Assembly (NCBI GenBank): GCA_027493885.1
Contig: JAOSJZ010000001.1
Span: 2,040,622 to 2,104,621, forward strand
Source: Gaiella sp.
Lineage (GTDB): Bacteria > Actinomycetota > Thermoleophilia > Gaiellales > Gaiellaceae
Length of the DNA stretch: 64,000 nucleotides
Reading direction: 5' to 3'
Under the pieces are notes generated by a model. That model was given only the letters and a program-made list of their open reading frames with translations, was not told the origin of the DNA and did not search any database. A program made the position numbers and the translations under genes. Positions 19,330-28,157 of the stretch are shown piece by piece. Every line of letters begins with the position of its first letter. Position 1 is the first letter of the stretch.

Positions 19330-19470
19330 GAGACCGAGTATGGACGTCTTCAGACGTTTTCGAGACGTCGCGAAGTGTCCGAACGTGTGCAGAAACGCAC
19401 TACCGCCGTCGGCGCGGCTCGTCTTCCATCGGTGTCATCGCCGAGAAACCAAGACGAAAGGAGGTCGGCG

Positions 19471-19839
19471 ATGCCACCGACAGGATTCCCCAGGTACCCC
19501 GCGATCCCGGTCGCGACGAACGAGGTGCAGCTCGTGTGCGCCGGGGAGCCGCGCACGGTGCTCGAGGACGACGGCGTGACCGAGCGCCGCTCCCCGGACG
19601 GAGTCCGGCTCTGGAAGGTGCCCTGCATGCTCGGAAGCTCCGGGCAGCATCGGCGGAGCGAGATCGTCCAAGTGACGATCGCGTCCGAGGAGGCACCGGC
19701 GGTTGAGTTCGGAGAGCGGCTCGAGGCGGACCGGCTCGTCGTCTTCTTCTGGGGTATGGAAAGAAACGGAGAGCTCATTGCGGGTCTCTCGTTCCGCGCC
19801 GACAGCCTCAGGACGCCGACGGCTCGCAAGGCGGCGTGA
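19471..19839 (+). CDS. Hypothetical element-borne protein
   Basis: MPPTGFPRYPAIPVATNEVQLVCAGEPRTVLEDDGVTERRSPDGVRLWKVPCML...; RBS AAAGGAGG; 6 nt before traB-like gene. Confidence 0.65.
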   Translation: MPPTGFPRYPAIPVATNEVQLVCAGEPRTVLEDDGVTERRSPDGVRLWKVPCMLGSSGQHRRSEIVQVTIASEEAPAVEFGERLEADRLVVFFWGMERNGELIAGLSFRADSLRTPTARKAA

Positions 19840-19845
19840 CGACCG

Positions 19846-21258
19846 ATGGCGAGCACGGGTGCAGCCGGGCGCGTCGTCCAGGCGCGGACGCTCGCGGAGG
19901 AGGCGTTGGTACTCCTCTGGGAGCGGGTCGGCGGGCTGTGGCGGTGGCGTGAGCTCACGCTCCCGCCTGCCGCCATCTACGTCGCGTACGCCACGGCAGG
20001 CGGCTACGCCGCCTCGTGGGTGGCAGCTGTGCTCAGCCTCGTGGTCGGGTCGGTTGGCCTTGTGCGGCCGAGCGTGCTCTCCCGGATCCCGAGGCGGTGC
20101 GCTGCGAGGAGCCGGTGGCATGGCCGGCTGCGCCGTTGGCCGCGCTTCTGCGTCGGTCTGCGCTGGTACCGCAAGCTCGAGGAAGGGGCGCTACTCGTCC
20201 CGGCTCTTCTCTCGTGGGAGGAACGGGCTGGTCAGGTAGCGGTCGAGGTGCGTCCCCTCCCCGAGCAGCATGCGAGCTCGTGGGACGCGATGGCGGACGC
20301 GTTCCGTCGCTTCCTCGGCGGGGCGAGTGTCGAGTGGCGCGAGTCGTTCGGGACGCTTCGGATCGTCGTCAGCCGCGTCGGGCTCCCAGACTTCCTCCCT
20401 TGGCACGCGCACGGTGCGCCAGAGGGCCGGCTCGTGCTCGGGCGGCGCCACGGTGGCGGCTCGCTCGCGATCGATGCGCGCACGACTCCGCACGTTCTGC
20501 TCGCAGGAGCAACAGGGAGCGGCAAGGGCGGCGCCATCAGGGCAGCCGCGGCCGCGGCGCTCCAGGGAGGCTGGCACCTGGTCGTGCTCGACCCGAAGGA
20601 AGCCGGCGAATACGCGTGGCTCGAGGACGTCCGCGTGCCGGTCGTGACGGAGCTACGCGAGCAGGTCGAGACGCTGGAGCACCTCGCGGCCGTGCGGCGG
20701 GCACGACAGGAGCTCGTGCGGCGCTACGGCGCCGACTCCTGGCTCGACCTCCCGGGCGAGACGCTCCAGATCTGGCGGCCGGTTCTCGTGGTCGTCGACG
20801 AGGCCGCCGACTTGCTCGCGGCGACGAAGGGCAAGAGCGGAGAGGACCGGCTCCGAGCGACCCTCCAGCACAAGGCGGGCGAGTTGATCGCCGAGCTCGC
20901 GCGCAAGGGAAGAAGCGCCGGTATCCACCTTCTGGTCGCTATCCAGAGACCGGAAACGGCTCAGCTCGGCGACCAGGGCGGCTCGCTGCGCAACAACCTG
21001 ACTGCACGGCTTGCGCTCGGAGCATTGGACGCCGACGGCCTGCGCATGCTCGGGATCTCCGCGACCGACCCAGTCGCGCTCGCGCTCGACGGCACTCCGG
21101 GCCGCGGGATCTGCGTGGGCTTTGCAGGCGACCCGCGTCCGAGTGTCTGCCAGGTCGCCTGGCTCGACCAAGAGCGAGCGGTGGCCGAAGTGACGCCCGC
21201 GTACATGCAGGGTCTCCATCTGATTCAGCCGCCGACGATCGCGGAGGACACAACGTGA
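19846..21258 (+). CDS. FtsK/SpoIIIE-type DNA translocase (TraB/TraSA-like)
   Basis: HVLLAGATGSGKGGAIRAAAAAAL (Walker A), PVLVVVDEAADLLAATKGK (Walker B), LARKGRSAGIHLLVAIQRPE. Confidence 0.88.
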   Translation: MASTGAAGRVVQARTLAEEALVLLWERVGGLWRWRELTLPPAAIYVAYATAGGYAASWVAAVLSLVVGSVGLVRPSVLSRIPRRCAARSRWHGRLRRWPRFCVGLRWYRKLEEGALLVPALLSWEERAGQVAVEVRPLPEQHASSWDAMADAFRRFLGGASVEWRESFGTLRIVVSRVGLPDFLPWHAHGAPEGRLVLGRRHGGGSLAIDARTTPHVLLAGATGSGKGGAIRAAAAAALQGGWHLVVLDPKEAGEYAWLEDVRVPVVTELREQVETLEHLAAVRRARQELVRRYGADSWLDLPGETLQIWRPVLVVVDEAADLLAATKGKSGEDRLRATLQHKAGELIAELARKGRSAGIHLLVAIQRPETAQLGDQGGSLRNNLTARLALGALDADGLRMLGISATDPVALALDGTPGRGICVGFAGDPRPSVCQVAWLDQERAVAEVTPAYMQGLHLIQPPTIAEDTT

Positions 21259-22480
21259 CCCCGGTCGTCGCCGCGGCCGACGAGGTCCGACGCGCGGTCG
21301 GGTGCGTCGATCCCATCCGCCTGCGTGGCTGGCACGAGCGCATCGACCCGACGACGGGCGAGCTCCTCGCGAGGGTCATTTCCGCTCGACACCCCGGCGG
21401 CGTGCTCGTCGTGCCTTGCGGCGATCGCCGTTCGGCGAAGTGCCCTGCCTGCGCCGAGACGTACCGGCACGATGCGTTCCAGCTCGTCGTATCGGGGCTA
21501 CGTGGTGGCAAGGGCGTGCCCGACGCGGTTACCGGTCATCCCGCTGTCATGGCGACGCTCACCGCGCCCTCGTTCGGGCGCGTACACACGATCCGCGACC
21601 GCGACGGCCGCTGCCCCTGCGGCGACCGTCATTCGCCAGACGACGAGGTGCTCGGCACGCCTGTCGATCCGGGGTCATACCGCTACGAGGAGCAGGCGAC
21701 GTGGAACCACCTCGCCCCGGCGCTCTGGAAGCGAACGGTTCAGGCAATCCGACGGAGGCTTGCCCGGGAGCTCGGAGTGTCCCGCGACCGACTTGGCGAG
21801 CTCGTCCGCGTGCGCTTCGTGAAGGCCTCGGAGTTCCAGAAGCGAGGCGTCGTCCACTACCACGTCGTCGTTCGACTCGACGGAGCGGAGGATCCAGGAT
21901 CGGAGCCGCCGGCCAAATGCACTGCGGCCTTGCTTGCGCGTGTCGTGAGATCTGTCGTTCGCGACGTCGAGCTCCCCGCGCAGTCGTCTCAGAGCAGCGG
22001 ACCGCTGCGATGGGGACGTCAGAGCGAGATCGTTCGACTCGCGCCTGGCGAGGTGGGCCGCGCTGCGGGTACATCGCCAAGTACGCGACCAAGGCAACCG
22101 AGGCGGTCGCGGGTGGCGAGCTGATACCTCGAGTGCGTCGGCGACGCGAGATCGACCTTCTCCAGCTCCCCGCTCACGCGAGGCGGCTCGTCGAGGCCGC
22201 CTGGCATGTCGGCGATCGGACGGAGCTCGAGGGTGCACGGCGCTGGGCACACCAGTTCGGCTACGGCGGCCACACGCTGACGAAGAGCCGCGACTACTCG
22301 GTCACCTTCACAGTGCTTCGGGCAACTCGCGCCGCGTGGAATGCGGGGACGCCGATGATCTCCTGGACCTCGGCGATCACCCGCGGTACGCTCGTCTACG
22401 CGGGTCGTGGATACACGAAGCGAGACTCGGCTGTGCTCGCGCTGGTTGCAGCAGGAGCAAGCGCGCGGGGTTCACCGTGA
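21255..22480 (+). CDS. RepSA-like HUH rolling-circle replication initiator, single frameshift ~22061-22066
   Basis: CGDRRSAKCPACAETYRHDAFQLVVSG, EFQKRGVVHYHVVVRLDG (HUH), CGYIAKYATKATE (catalytic Tyr region) in a second frame. Confidence 0.8.
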
Positions 22481-22824
22481 GCGCGGGGGGACAGGTGCGG
22501 AGCCTTCGGGGCGTGGATCCTGCCGGCCGCCCGACTCTCGGTGGTTACGCCGGTACTGGCTCGGCCTTCGCGTTCGGAACACTCCTGGAGGAGCTCGCCG
22601 AGCGTATTGCGGAGCGACTCGCGGAGAAGCTCGAGGAGCGTCGGTGGGCGGCTCGCCAGGAAGCATGCGAGCTGTTGAGCGTCCAAGAGGCGGCTGAGGT
22701 GCTCCGCTGCAAGCCTCAGCGCGTCTACGACCTCCGGAGCGCCGGTCGACTTCCTCGCACGACGGAGGGCGGTCGCGCCGTCGTCCGCCGTACAGACCTC
22801 GAGCGACTCGTCGCGGAGGGGTAG
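22477..22824 (+). CDS. xis: Excisionase-like HTH DNA-binding protein
   Basis: ACELLSVQEAAEVLRCKPQRVYDLRSAGRLPRTTEGGRAVVRRTDLERLV; lies directly upstream of integrase. Confidence 0.8.
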   Translation: MSAGGQVRSLRGVDPAGRPTLGGYAGTGSAFAFGTLLEELAERIAERLAEKLEERRWAARQEACELLSVQEAAEVLRCKPQRVYDLRSAGRLPRTTEGGRAVVRRTDLERLVAEG

Positions 22825-22826
22825 AA

Positions 22827-23930
22827 ATGACGGCTCGGCTCAAGCGCACGCGCCATCCCGGCATTTACGAGACCGGGGAGTCGTACGTCGTCCGCTATCG
22901 GGATCAGAGCAGACGCCAGCGGCAGAAGACGTGCCGGACCCTGGACGAGGCCAAGCGATGGCGCGCGAAGGTCACGCTTAACCCTGCGGCCGGGTCGCCG
23001 CGCAGCGGGCCAACCGTCTCGGAGTACGCGGAGGACTGGCTGACGATGCTCGCGGGCGTACGGCCTGCGACTGCGATCGAGTATCGCCGCGACCTCGAGA
23101 ACTACGTCCTCGCGCGGGTCGGCGCAGTGCGGCTCGGGGCGCTGGATGCACGGCGGATCAGAAAGCTGGCGTACGAGCTCCGGGAGGAGAAGACGGCGCG
23201 CGCGCCGTCGGGGCGATCGTGGTCAACGGTGCGTCGGATCCTGGCGCCGTTTTCGGTGATGCTGAGCGCGGCAGCCGAGGATGGCGTGATCCCCGCGAGG
23301 CCCTGGCCTCGCCTGCCGACGCCGCGCCGCGAACCGACGAAGCGGCGCCATCTCTCGATCGAGGAGCTCGCCCGTCTGCTCGCGGCGCTTCCGACGCCGC
23401 AGGATCGTCTGCTCGTCCGCTTCCTGGCAGAGACGGGTCTGCGGATCTCCGAGCTCAAGGCGGTCCGGTGGGGCGACCTCGAGCTCGACGGCGACCCGGT
23501 CGTCTGCGTCAGGCGCCGGCATCGACTACTCGACGGCGAGCAGGAGACCAAGAGCGAACGGAGCTCGGGCAACGTCCCGATCACGGCCGAGCTCGCGCGC
23601 GAGCTCAAGGCGCATCGGCTCCGGAATGGCCAGCCGGGCCCGGAGAGGCTCGTCTTCACAGCCGGGGACGGCCGGCGGATTGACGAGGCGAACTACCGGC
23701 GGCGCACCCTCGACCCCGCATGCGTCCGCGCCGGCATCCCGCCGATCGGCTTCCACGTACTCCGCCACACGCACGGCTCGATCGTTGCCGCGGCGACAAG
23801 GGATGTCCGGGCCGTCCAGCGGCGACTGCGGCATGCGTCCGCGTCGTTCACGCTTGAGACGTACGTACACCTCCTCGACGATCGCGCGGGGGTTGACGCC
23901 GTACGACGAGCGCTGGATCAGACCCAGTAG
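22827..23930 (+). CDS. int: Tyrosine recombinase/integrase
   Basis: LLVRFLAETGLRISELKAVRWGDLELDG, HVLRHTHGSIVAAATRDVRAVQRRLRHASASFTLETYVHLLDD; R...HxxR...Y catalytic residues. Confidence 0.95.
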   Translation: MTARLKRTRHPGIYETGESYVVRYRDQSRRQRQKTCRTLDEAKRWRAKVTLNPAAGSPRSGPTVSEYAEDWLTMLAGVRPATAIEYRRDLENYVLARVGAVRLGALDARRIRKLAYELREEKTARAPSGRSWSTVRRILAPFSVMLSAAAEDGVIPARPWPRLPTPRREPTKRRHLSIEELARLLAALPTPQDRLLVRFLAETGLRISELKAVRWGDLELDGDPVVCVRRRHRLLDGEQETKSERSSGNVPITAELARELKAHRLRNGQPGPERLVFTAGDGRRIDEANYRRRTLDPACVRAGIPPIGFHVLRHTHGSIVAAATRDVRAVQRRLRHASASFTLETYVHLLDDRAGVDAVRRALDQTQ

Positions 23931-23959
23931 ATGGAAAGCTGTGGCAGGACTTCCGATCC

Positions 23960-23983
23960 CTGTGATCTATACTGTGATCTATG
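23960..23983 (+). promoter_or_regulatory. Tandem 12-bp repeat overlapping a TATACT -10-like box and the start codon (operator/leaderless promoter candidate)
   Basis: ctgtgatctata-ctgtgatctatg (11/12 identity); TATACT at 23968-23973; ATG at 23981. Confidence 0.5.
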
Positions 23984-24769
23984 GTTGGCCCGCAACTTCC
24001 TGCCGTGGACCACGAGCGCTTCGCGAACCCGCCTCTACGAGCGATGCTCGGCCAGGTTCAGTTCCCAGCGATCCTGCGCCTGCAGAAGGGAATGGAGGCG
24101 ATCGCCGACTTCCAGGAGGCGATCCGCGAGCTGTTCCCCTCGTTCGGTGTCGAGCATCAGGTCCAGATAGCGATTCCGGCTACGGCGACCGACGCGGAGC
24201 CGATGACCAGCCGGGCCGTTGCGTACCGATTCACGAACGAGGAAGAGACCTGGAGCGCTCTTTTGACAGCGAACGCCCTGACGCTGGAGGCCGTCGCGGG
24301 CGGCCGGTACAGCAGCTACACCGAGTTCTACGAGCTCTTCGGCAAGCTGTGGAACGCGACGCTTGAGCACCTGCGGCCAGGCAAGATCACCCGGCAGGGA
24401 CTGCGCTACGTCGACCACATCGAGGGCGAGCGACCACCAAGCGAGTGGACGGAATGGATCAATCCGGAACTGCTCGGCGGGTTGGCGGGCGAAGTCCTTA
24501 GCCCCGGCTTGGAGCGGGCCGTCTGCGAGATGGTCTACACGGACGGCACCAATCGCCTGGTCTTTCGCCACGGCCTCACCCAGGCAGGGCCGGAGAACGC
24601 ACAGGGGTACCTGCTCGATTTCGACGCGATCCACGGTGAGCCGGTCGACCCGACCGACATCGAAGCGCTGATGGCCCGCTTCGATGAGTCACACGAGATG
24701 CTCTATCGCTTCTTCCGATGGTGCGTGACCGATCGAGCTCTGGAGGAGTTCCGTCGTGCCGGCGACTGA
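23981..24769 (+). CDS. TIGR04255-like family protein
   Basis: RFANPPLRAMLGQVQFPAILRLQK...FQEAIRELFP...YRFTNEEETWSALLTANALTLEA...YSSYTEFYELFGKLWNATLEHLRPGKITRQGLRYVDHI; family call from memory. Confidence 0.7.
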   Translation: MVGPQLPAVDHERFANPPLRAMLGQVQFPAILRLQKGMEAIADFQEAIRELFPSFGVEHQVQIAIPATATDAEPMTSRAVAYRFTNEEETWSALLTANALTLEAVAGGRYSSYTEFYELFGKLWNATLEHLRPGKITRQGLRYVDHIEGERPPSEWTEWINPELLGGLAGEVLSPGLERAVCEMVYTDGTNRLVFRHGLTQAGPENAQGYLLDFDAIHGEPVDPTDIEALMARFDESHEMLYRFFRWCVTDRALEEFRRAGD

Positions 24770-25481
24770 GACAGCGTGGAAGCCTTTCTCCTTGCGGGCT
24801 GACCCGCCGCCGTTTGTCTTCTTTCAGGACATCGACGTGCCGGGCGTCGTTCAGGGCCGGGAGCCGTCCCTCGTCAACAGCTACGACGTCAGGATCGTTG
24901 CGGCGGAGGCGGTGGCGACGACCGTGTTCTACGTCATCCCGGGGACGATCACTCTCCCGATCGCGCACGAGAGCCCCACCTGGCGGGCGTGGCTGCCCGA
25001 GGTCGACGCCAGGGTCTTCGGGACGGGCCTCCGCTCGCGCAGCACAATCGGGCAGCAGGTCGCAGAGATCCAGCGCATCACCGGACTCAGCGACAGTCAG
25101 CTCGCAGCCGCCTTCCCGCCCGGCCTATCTCGCGAGACCGTCAATCGCTGGCGCAACCGACCGAACCCAAACCTCCGCGAGGAGAACATCTACCGGCTCG
25201 GCCTCCTCCACGAGCTCGCGCAGCGGATGGAGGAAGCGGGGATCGACGCCCGCGTCTGGCTCCACCAAGCGGGTGAGGAGGACGAGACTCCCTACGCGCT
25301 CATCTGTCAGGGCCGTCTCGGCGATGTTCGCCGGGCGGTCGAGCTCGTCGCCACAGGCGCCGTCTCGCCCGCTGGGAGGATGGCCGCGGTCCGCGCGTAT
25401 CGTGAGCACGACGTCGTTGTCGAAGAAGACGACGAAGGCGACTGGACGTGGGGCGAGGCGGATGGAGAGACGGAAGAGTGA
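24756..25481 (+). CDS. HTH protein with MbcA/ParS/Xre-like C-terminal region
   Basis: IGQQVAEIQRITGLSDSQLAAAFPPGLSRETVNRWRNR...; VWLHQAGEEDETPYALICQGRLGDVRRAVELV; overlaps upstream gene by 14 nt. Confidence 0.6.
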   Translation: MPATETAWKPFSLRADPPPFVFFQDIDVPGVVQGREPSLVNSYDVRIVAAEAVATTVFYVIPGTITLPIAHESPTWRAWLPEVDARVFGTGLRSRSTIGQQVAEIQRITGLSDSQLAAAFPPGLSRETVNRWRNRPNPNLREENIYRLGLLHELAQRMEEAGIDARVWLHQAGEEDETPYALICQGRLGDVRRAVELVATGAVSPAGRMAAVRAYREHDVVVEEDDEGDWTWGEADGETEE

Positions 25482-25484
25482 CCG

Positions 25485-26168
25485 GTGAACTGGCTACCAG
25501 ACGACTTCTTCATTGGTCATCCCGCTCCGCCTCAAAGTAGCCCCACTCGCCCTCTCGGCCAGGGGGATGTCTTCCTCGAGGTGCCCGTTGCTGGCCGCAC
25601 AGGCGTCAGGAACGGGCAGCCAGGGCTGAGGGCGAAGCTCGAGAACGTCATCGTCGTCGGCAGCTCTTGCGGCATTAGGAAGGAAGGCGGTGAACTGAAC
25701 GACGTCATCCACGTGGCCCCGATCAAGCACCTCGCATCTATGGCGCCTGGCTGGGGGCCTCCGTGGAGCGGGTGGCTGCACGTCCTGCCCCTGCCGGGGC
25801 TCGAGATCAACGGGGAGGGGGACTGGGCAGCCAATCTCGCACGCATCGGCCTCGCCGGTACGGACACGCTGACCGCGGCACACCGCGTCGCGTCCGTGTC
25901 GCAGCAAGGGATGGAGGCGCTGAAGGCGCGTGTCGCCACCTACTTCGTCCGCGCCGATATCCCCACGACGGTCCTTGGCGTCGGTGCACACGAGGAGTGG
26001 CACGAGCTGGACTTGTGGGAGCGTTGGGTGGAGCGGACGGGCGCTCAGGACGGGTTCCAGCAGTGGCTGGACGAGGAAAACCCGAACTACCCGGGGCGAC
26101 GACGACGGGACACTCTTTACGACGATTTGGCCGGCGTACGTCAGCAACTGGACGAGACGACCGCATAG
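25485..26168 (+). CDS. Uncharacterised protein, third gene of the operon
   Basis: MNWLPDDFFIGHPAPPQSSPTRPLGQGDVFLEVPVAG...; starts 4 nt after upstream stop; no family recognised. Confidence 0.65.
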   Translation: MNWLPDDFFIGHPAPPQSSPTRPLGQGDVFLEVPVAGRTGVRNGQPGLRAKLENVIVVGSSCGIRKEGGELNDVIHVAPIKHLASMAPGWGPPWSGWLHVLPLPGLEINGEGDWAANLARIGLAGTDTLTAAHRVASVSQQGMEALKARVATYFVRADIPTTVLGVGAHEEWHELDLWERWVERTGAQDGFQQWLDEENPNYPGRRRRDTLYDDLAGVRQQLDETTA

Positions 26169-26435
26169 CCCAGGTGGATGCACCGACCGGCCGCTTGCCG
26201 GCGCGCGGAGCGTTGGTCGGCCCTCGATCACGGCGAGAGCCGCCACGATGATGGACCTTCGGCGCCAGAAGGCGTGGTTGATTGCGTGTCCGTCCGGCTC
26301 ACTCTCTAGCCTCTCGCCCGCGCGTGTCGACACGCGCGTTGCGGCGTGCTCTTGGTCGTCCGAGGCCGTTGCTAGAAGGACCTTCCCGCGGTCCCTCCTG
26401 GGGACCGCCTTACTCCTGTGAAGGGGGTGATTCAG

Positions 26436-26609
26436 ATGGCGAAGCCGAAATACCGCCCGGGCGAGACTGTCCCGGTCAGCGGCCAGTACCCGGTCGTCGG
26501 GCCGAAGGGCGGTAAGACGGGGCAGGAGGTTACGTCCGTCAAGGGCGAGCCGTTCCCGCCGACGCCGAAGCCCGGTATGGGCTACGGCGCTCCTGATAAG
26601 ACGAAGTAG
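26436..26609 (+). CDS. YjzC-like small protein (57 aa)
   Basis: MAKPKYRPGETVPVSGQYPVVGPKGGKTGQEVTSVKGEPFPPTPKPGMGYGAPDKTK; RBS AAGGGGGTGA; followed by strong hairpin. Confidence 0.7.
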   Translation: MAKPKYRPGETVPVSGQYPVVGPKGGKTGQEVTSVKGEPFPPTPKPGMGYGAPDKTK

Positions 26610-26625
26610 TCGGTTCGTCACCTGA

Positions 26626-26656
26626 GCGAAGGCCGGGGTGATCGCCCGGCCTTCGC
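26626..26656 (+). terminator. Strong GC hairpin after YjzC-like gene
   Basis: GCGAAGGCCGGG-gtgatcg-CCCGGCCTTCGC, 12-bp perfect stem. Confidence 0.6.
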
Positions 26657-26835
26657 CGCTCTCGGCGACGGCGACAACTTCGAGTTCGGGATTGTAGGTC
26701 CTCCGGAGTACGGCATGCGTCGGTAGGCAGGAGCGGCGACTGCCGCCGATCAAAGTTGACCCTGCGTTGACCCGCGCACCACACGGAGACCGCACGCGTG
26801 TGAGAGAAATCGCGGCGTGCAGAGATTCAGAGCGA

Positions 26836-26908
26836 TGGGCCGTGAAGGATTCGAACCTTCGACCTTGGGATTAAGAGTCCCCTGCTCTACCAGCTGAGCT
26901 AACGGCCC
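26836..26908 (-). tRNA. tRNA-Lys (anticodon CUU)
   Basis: Reverse complement GGGCCGTTAGCTCAGCTGGTAGAGCAGGGGACTCTTAATCCCAAGGTCGAAGGTTCGAATCCTTCACGGCCCA folds as a cloverleaf. Confidence 0.97.
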
Positions 26909-27119
26909 GCGGAGGGGGAAGGATAGCGCCGGCACGTCCAGCGCTGACCCGTGCCACTCCGGTCGCGGCCGGAGGCCGGCTTTGCCGGCCGGGAGGCCAG
27001 GCGCCGTTCGTGCTGTGCGTTTCGCAGAAGGAGGGGGCCGGCGTGGAAACCATGGGTTCCCCCACGTTCGGCCCACGCTCTCTGATGTAGTCTCGCGCGA
27101 GGTGATCCGCCGGGGCGCC

Positions 27120-28157
27120 ATGATCAGAGTGACCGTGATCGCCGTGCTCGCGGCGATCGTCACGACCCTCGTCGCCGTCCTCATCCGCTGGCTGCCGGAG
27201 TCGGCCTCGGAGCAGATGGACCGGATCACGTTCACCTACTGGTTCGCGACCGTGATCTCGATCGCGATCTTCTCGATCGTGATCGGGCTGATCGTCTACT
27301 CGGTGTGGGCGTTCCGGGTGCAGCCGGAGGACGACACGGACGGCCCGCCGATCCACGGCAACACGAAGCTCGAGATCGCGTGGACGATCGTGCCGGCACT
27401 GCTCGTGATCTCGATCGGGCTCGTGAGCGCGGTCGTCATCTCGAAGAACGCGAACGCGGGGAGCGATCCGCTGGAGGTGAAGGTCTTCGCGCAGCAGTTC
27501 GCGTGGAAGTTCGAGTACCCGGGCGAGGTGCGCTCGGACGAGCTGGTGATGCCGCTGCGGAGGCCGGTCGAGTTCCACATGGAGTCGGCCGACGTGATCC
27601 ACTCGCTCTGGATCCCGCAGATGGGCCAGAAGCAGGACGTCGTCCCGGGCGTCACCACGAAGATCGTGATCACGCCGACCCGTACCGGGACGTTCACCCT
27701 CATCTGTACGGAGCTCTGCGGCCTCGGCCACGCGACGATGCGCGCGCCGGTGCGCGTGCTCGAGCAGCCGGAGTTCGCGAGCTGGCTCGCGAAGCAGCGC
27801 GCCGCCGGGGCGGGCGCGGCGGGCGGCGCCGCGTCGGGCGGGACGGGCGGCGGTACCCAGGCAGGCGGTGCGGCGAGCGCGCTCGGCAAGCAGACCTTCG
27901 CGTCCGCCGGCTGCGGCGGCTGCCACGCCTTCGAGCCCGCGGGCACGGACGCCCAGATCGGGCCCGGCCTCGACAACCTGGTCGCCGACGCGAAGAAGGC
28001 GGGCGAGCCCGAAGACGCCTACATCGAGCAGTCGATCGTCGAACCGAACGCCGTCGTCGTCGCGGGCTACCAGCCCGGCGTGATGCCGCAGACGTTCGGA
28101 GAGACGCTGTCACCCGAGGAGCTCGACGCGCTCGTCGCGTTCCTGAGCGGGAAGTGA
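27120..28157 (+). CDS. ctaC: Cytochrome c oxidase subunit II fused to cytochrome c (caa3 type)
   Basis: CuA motif CTELCGLGHATMRAPV; C-terminal CGGCH haem-binding motif after Gly/Ala linker. Confidence 0.93.
   Translation: MIRVTVIAVLAAIVTTLVAVLIRWLPESASEQMDRITFTYWFATVISIAIFSIVIGLIVYSVWAFRVQPEDDTDGPPIHGNTKLEIAWTIVPALLVISIGLVSAVVISKNANAGSDPLEVKVFAQQFAWKFEYPGEVRSDELVMPLRRPVEFHMESADVIHSLWIPQMGQKQDVVPGVTTKIVITPTRTGTFTLICTELCGLGHATMRAPVRVLEQPEFASWLAKQRAAGAGAAGGAASGGTGGGTQAGGAASALGKQTFASAGCGGCHAFEPAGTDAQIGPGLDNLVADAKKAGEPEDAYIEQSIVEPNAVVVAGYQPGVMPQTFGETLSPEELDALVAFLSGK

Larger units (their letters stand above)
11733..26878. mobile_element. tRNA-Lys-integrated AICE-like element (~15.1 kb)
   Basis: 43-bp perfect direct repeats at both ends, one in the tRNA 3' end; contains tyrosine integrase, Xis-like HTH, HUH Rep, FtsK/TraB-like ATPase, XRE regulator + NUDIX, R-M cargo. 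Confidence 0.88.

Noticed and set aside
25485-26168. Calling the third cargo gene a RES-domain or PemK/MazF toxin
   Set aside because: The MbcA/ParS-like neighbour made this tempting and LGQGDVF vaguely recalls MazF-like starts, but RES or MazF catalytic motifs are not visible, so no family name is assigned.
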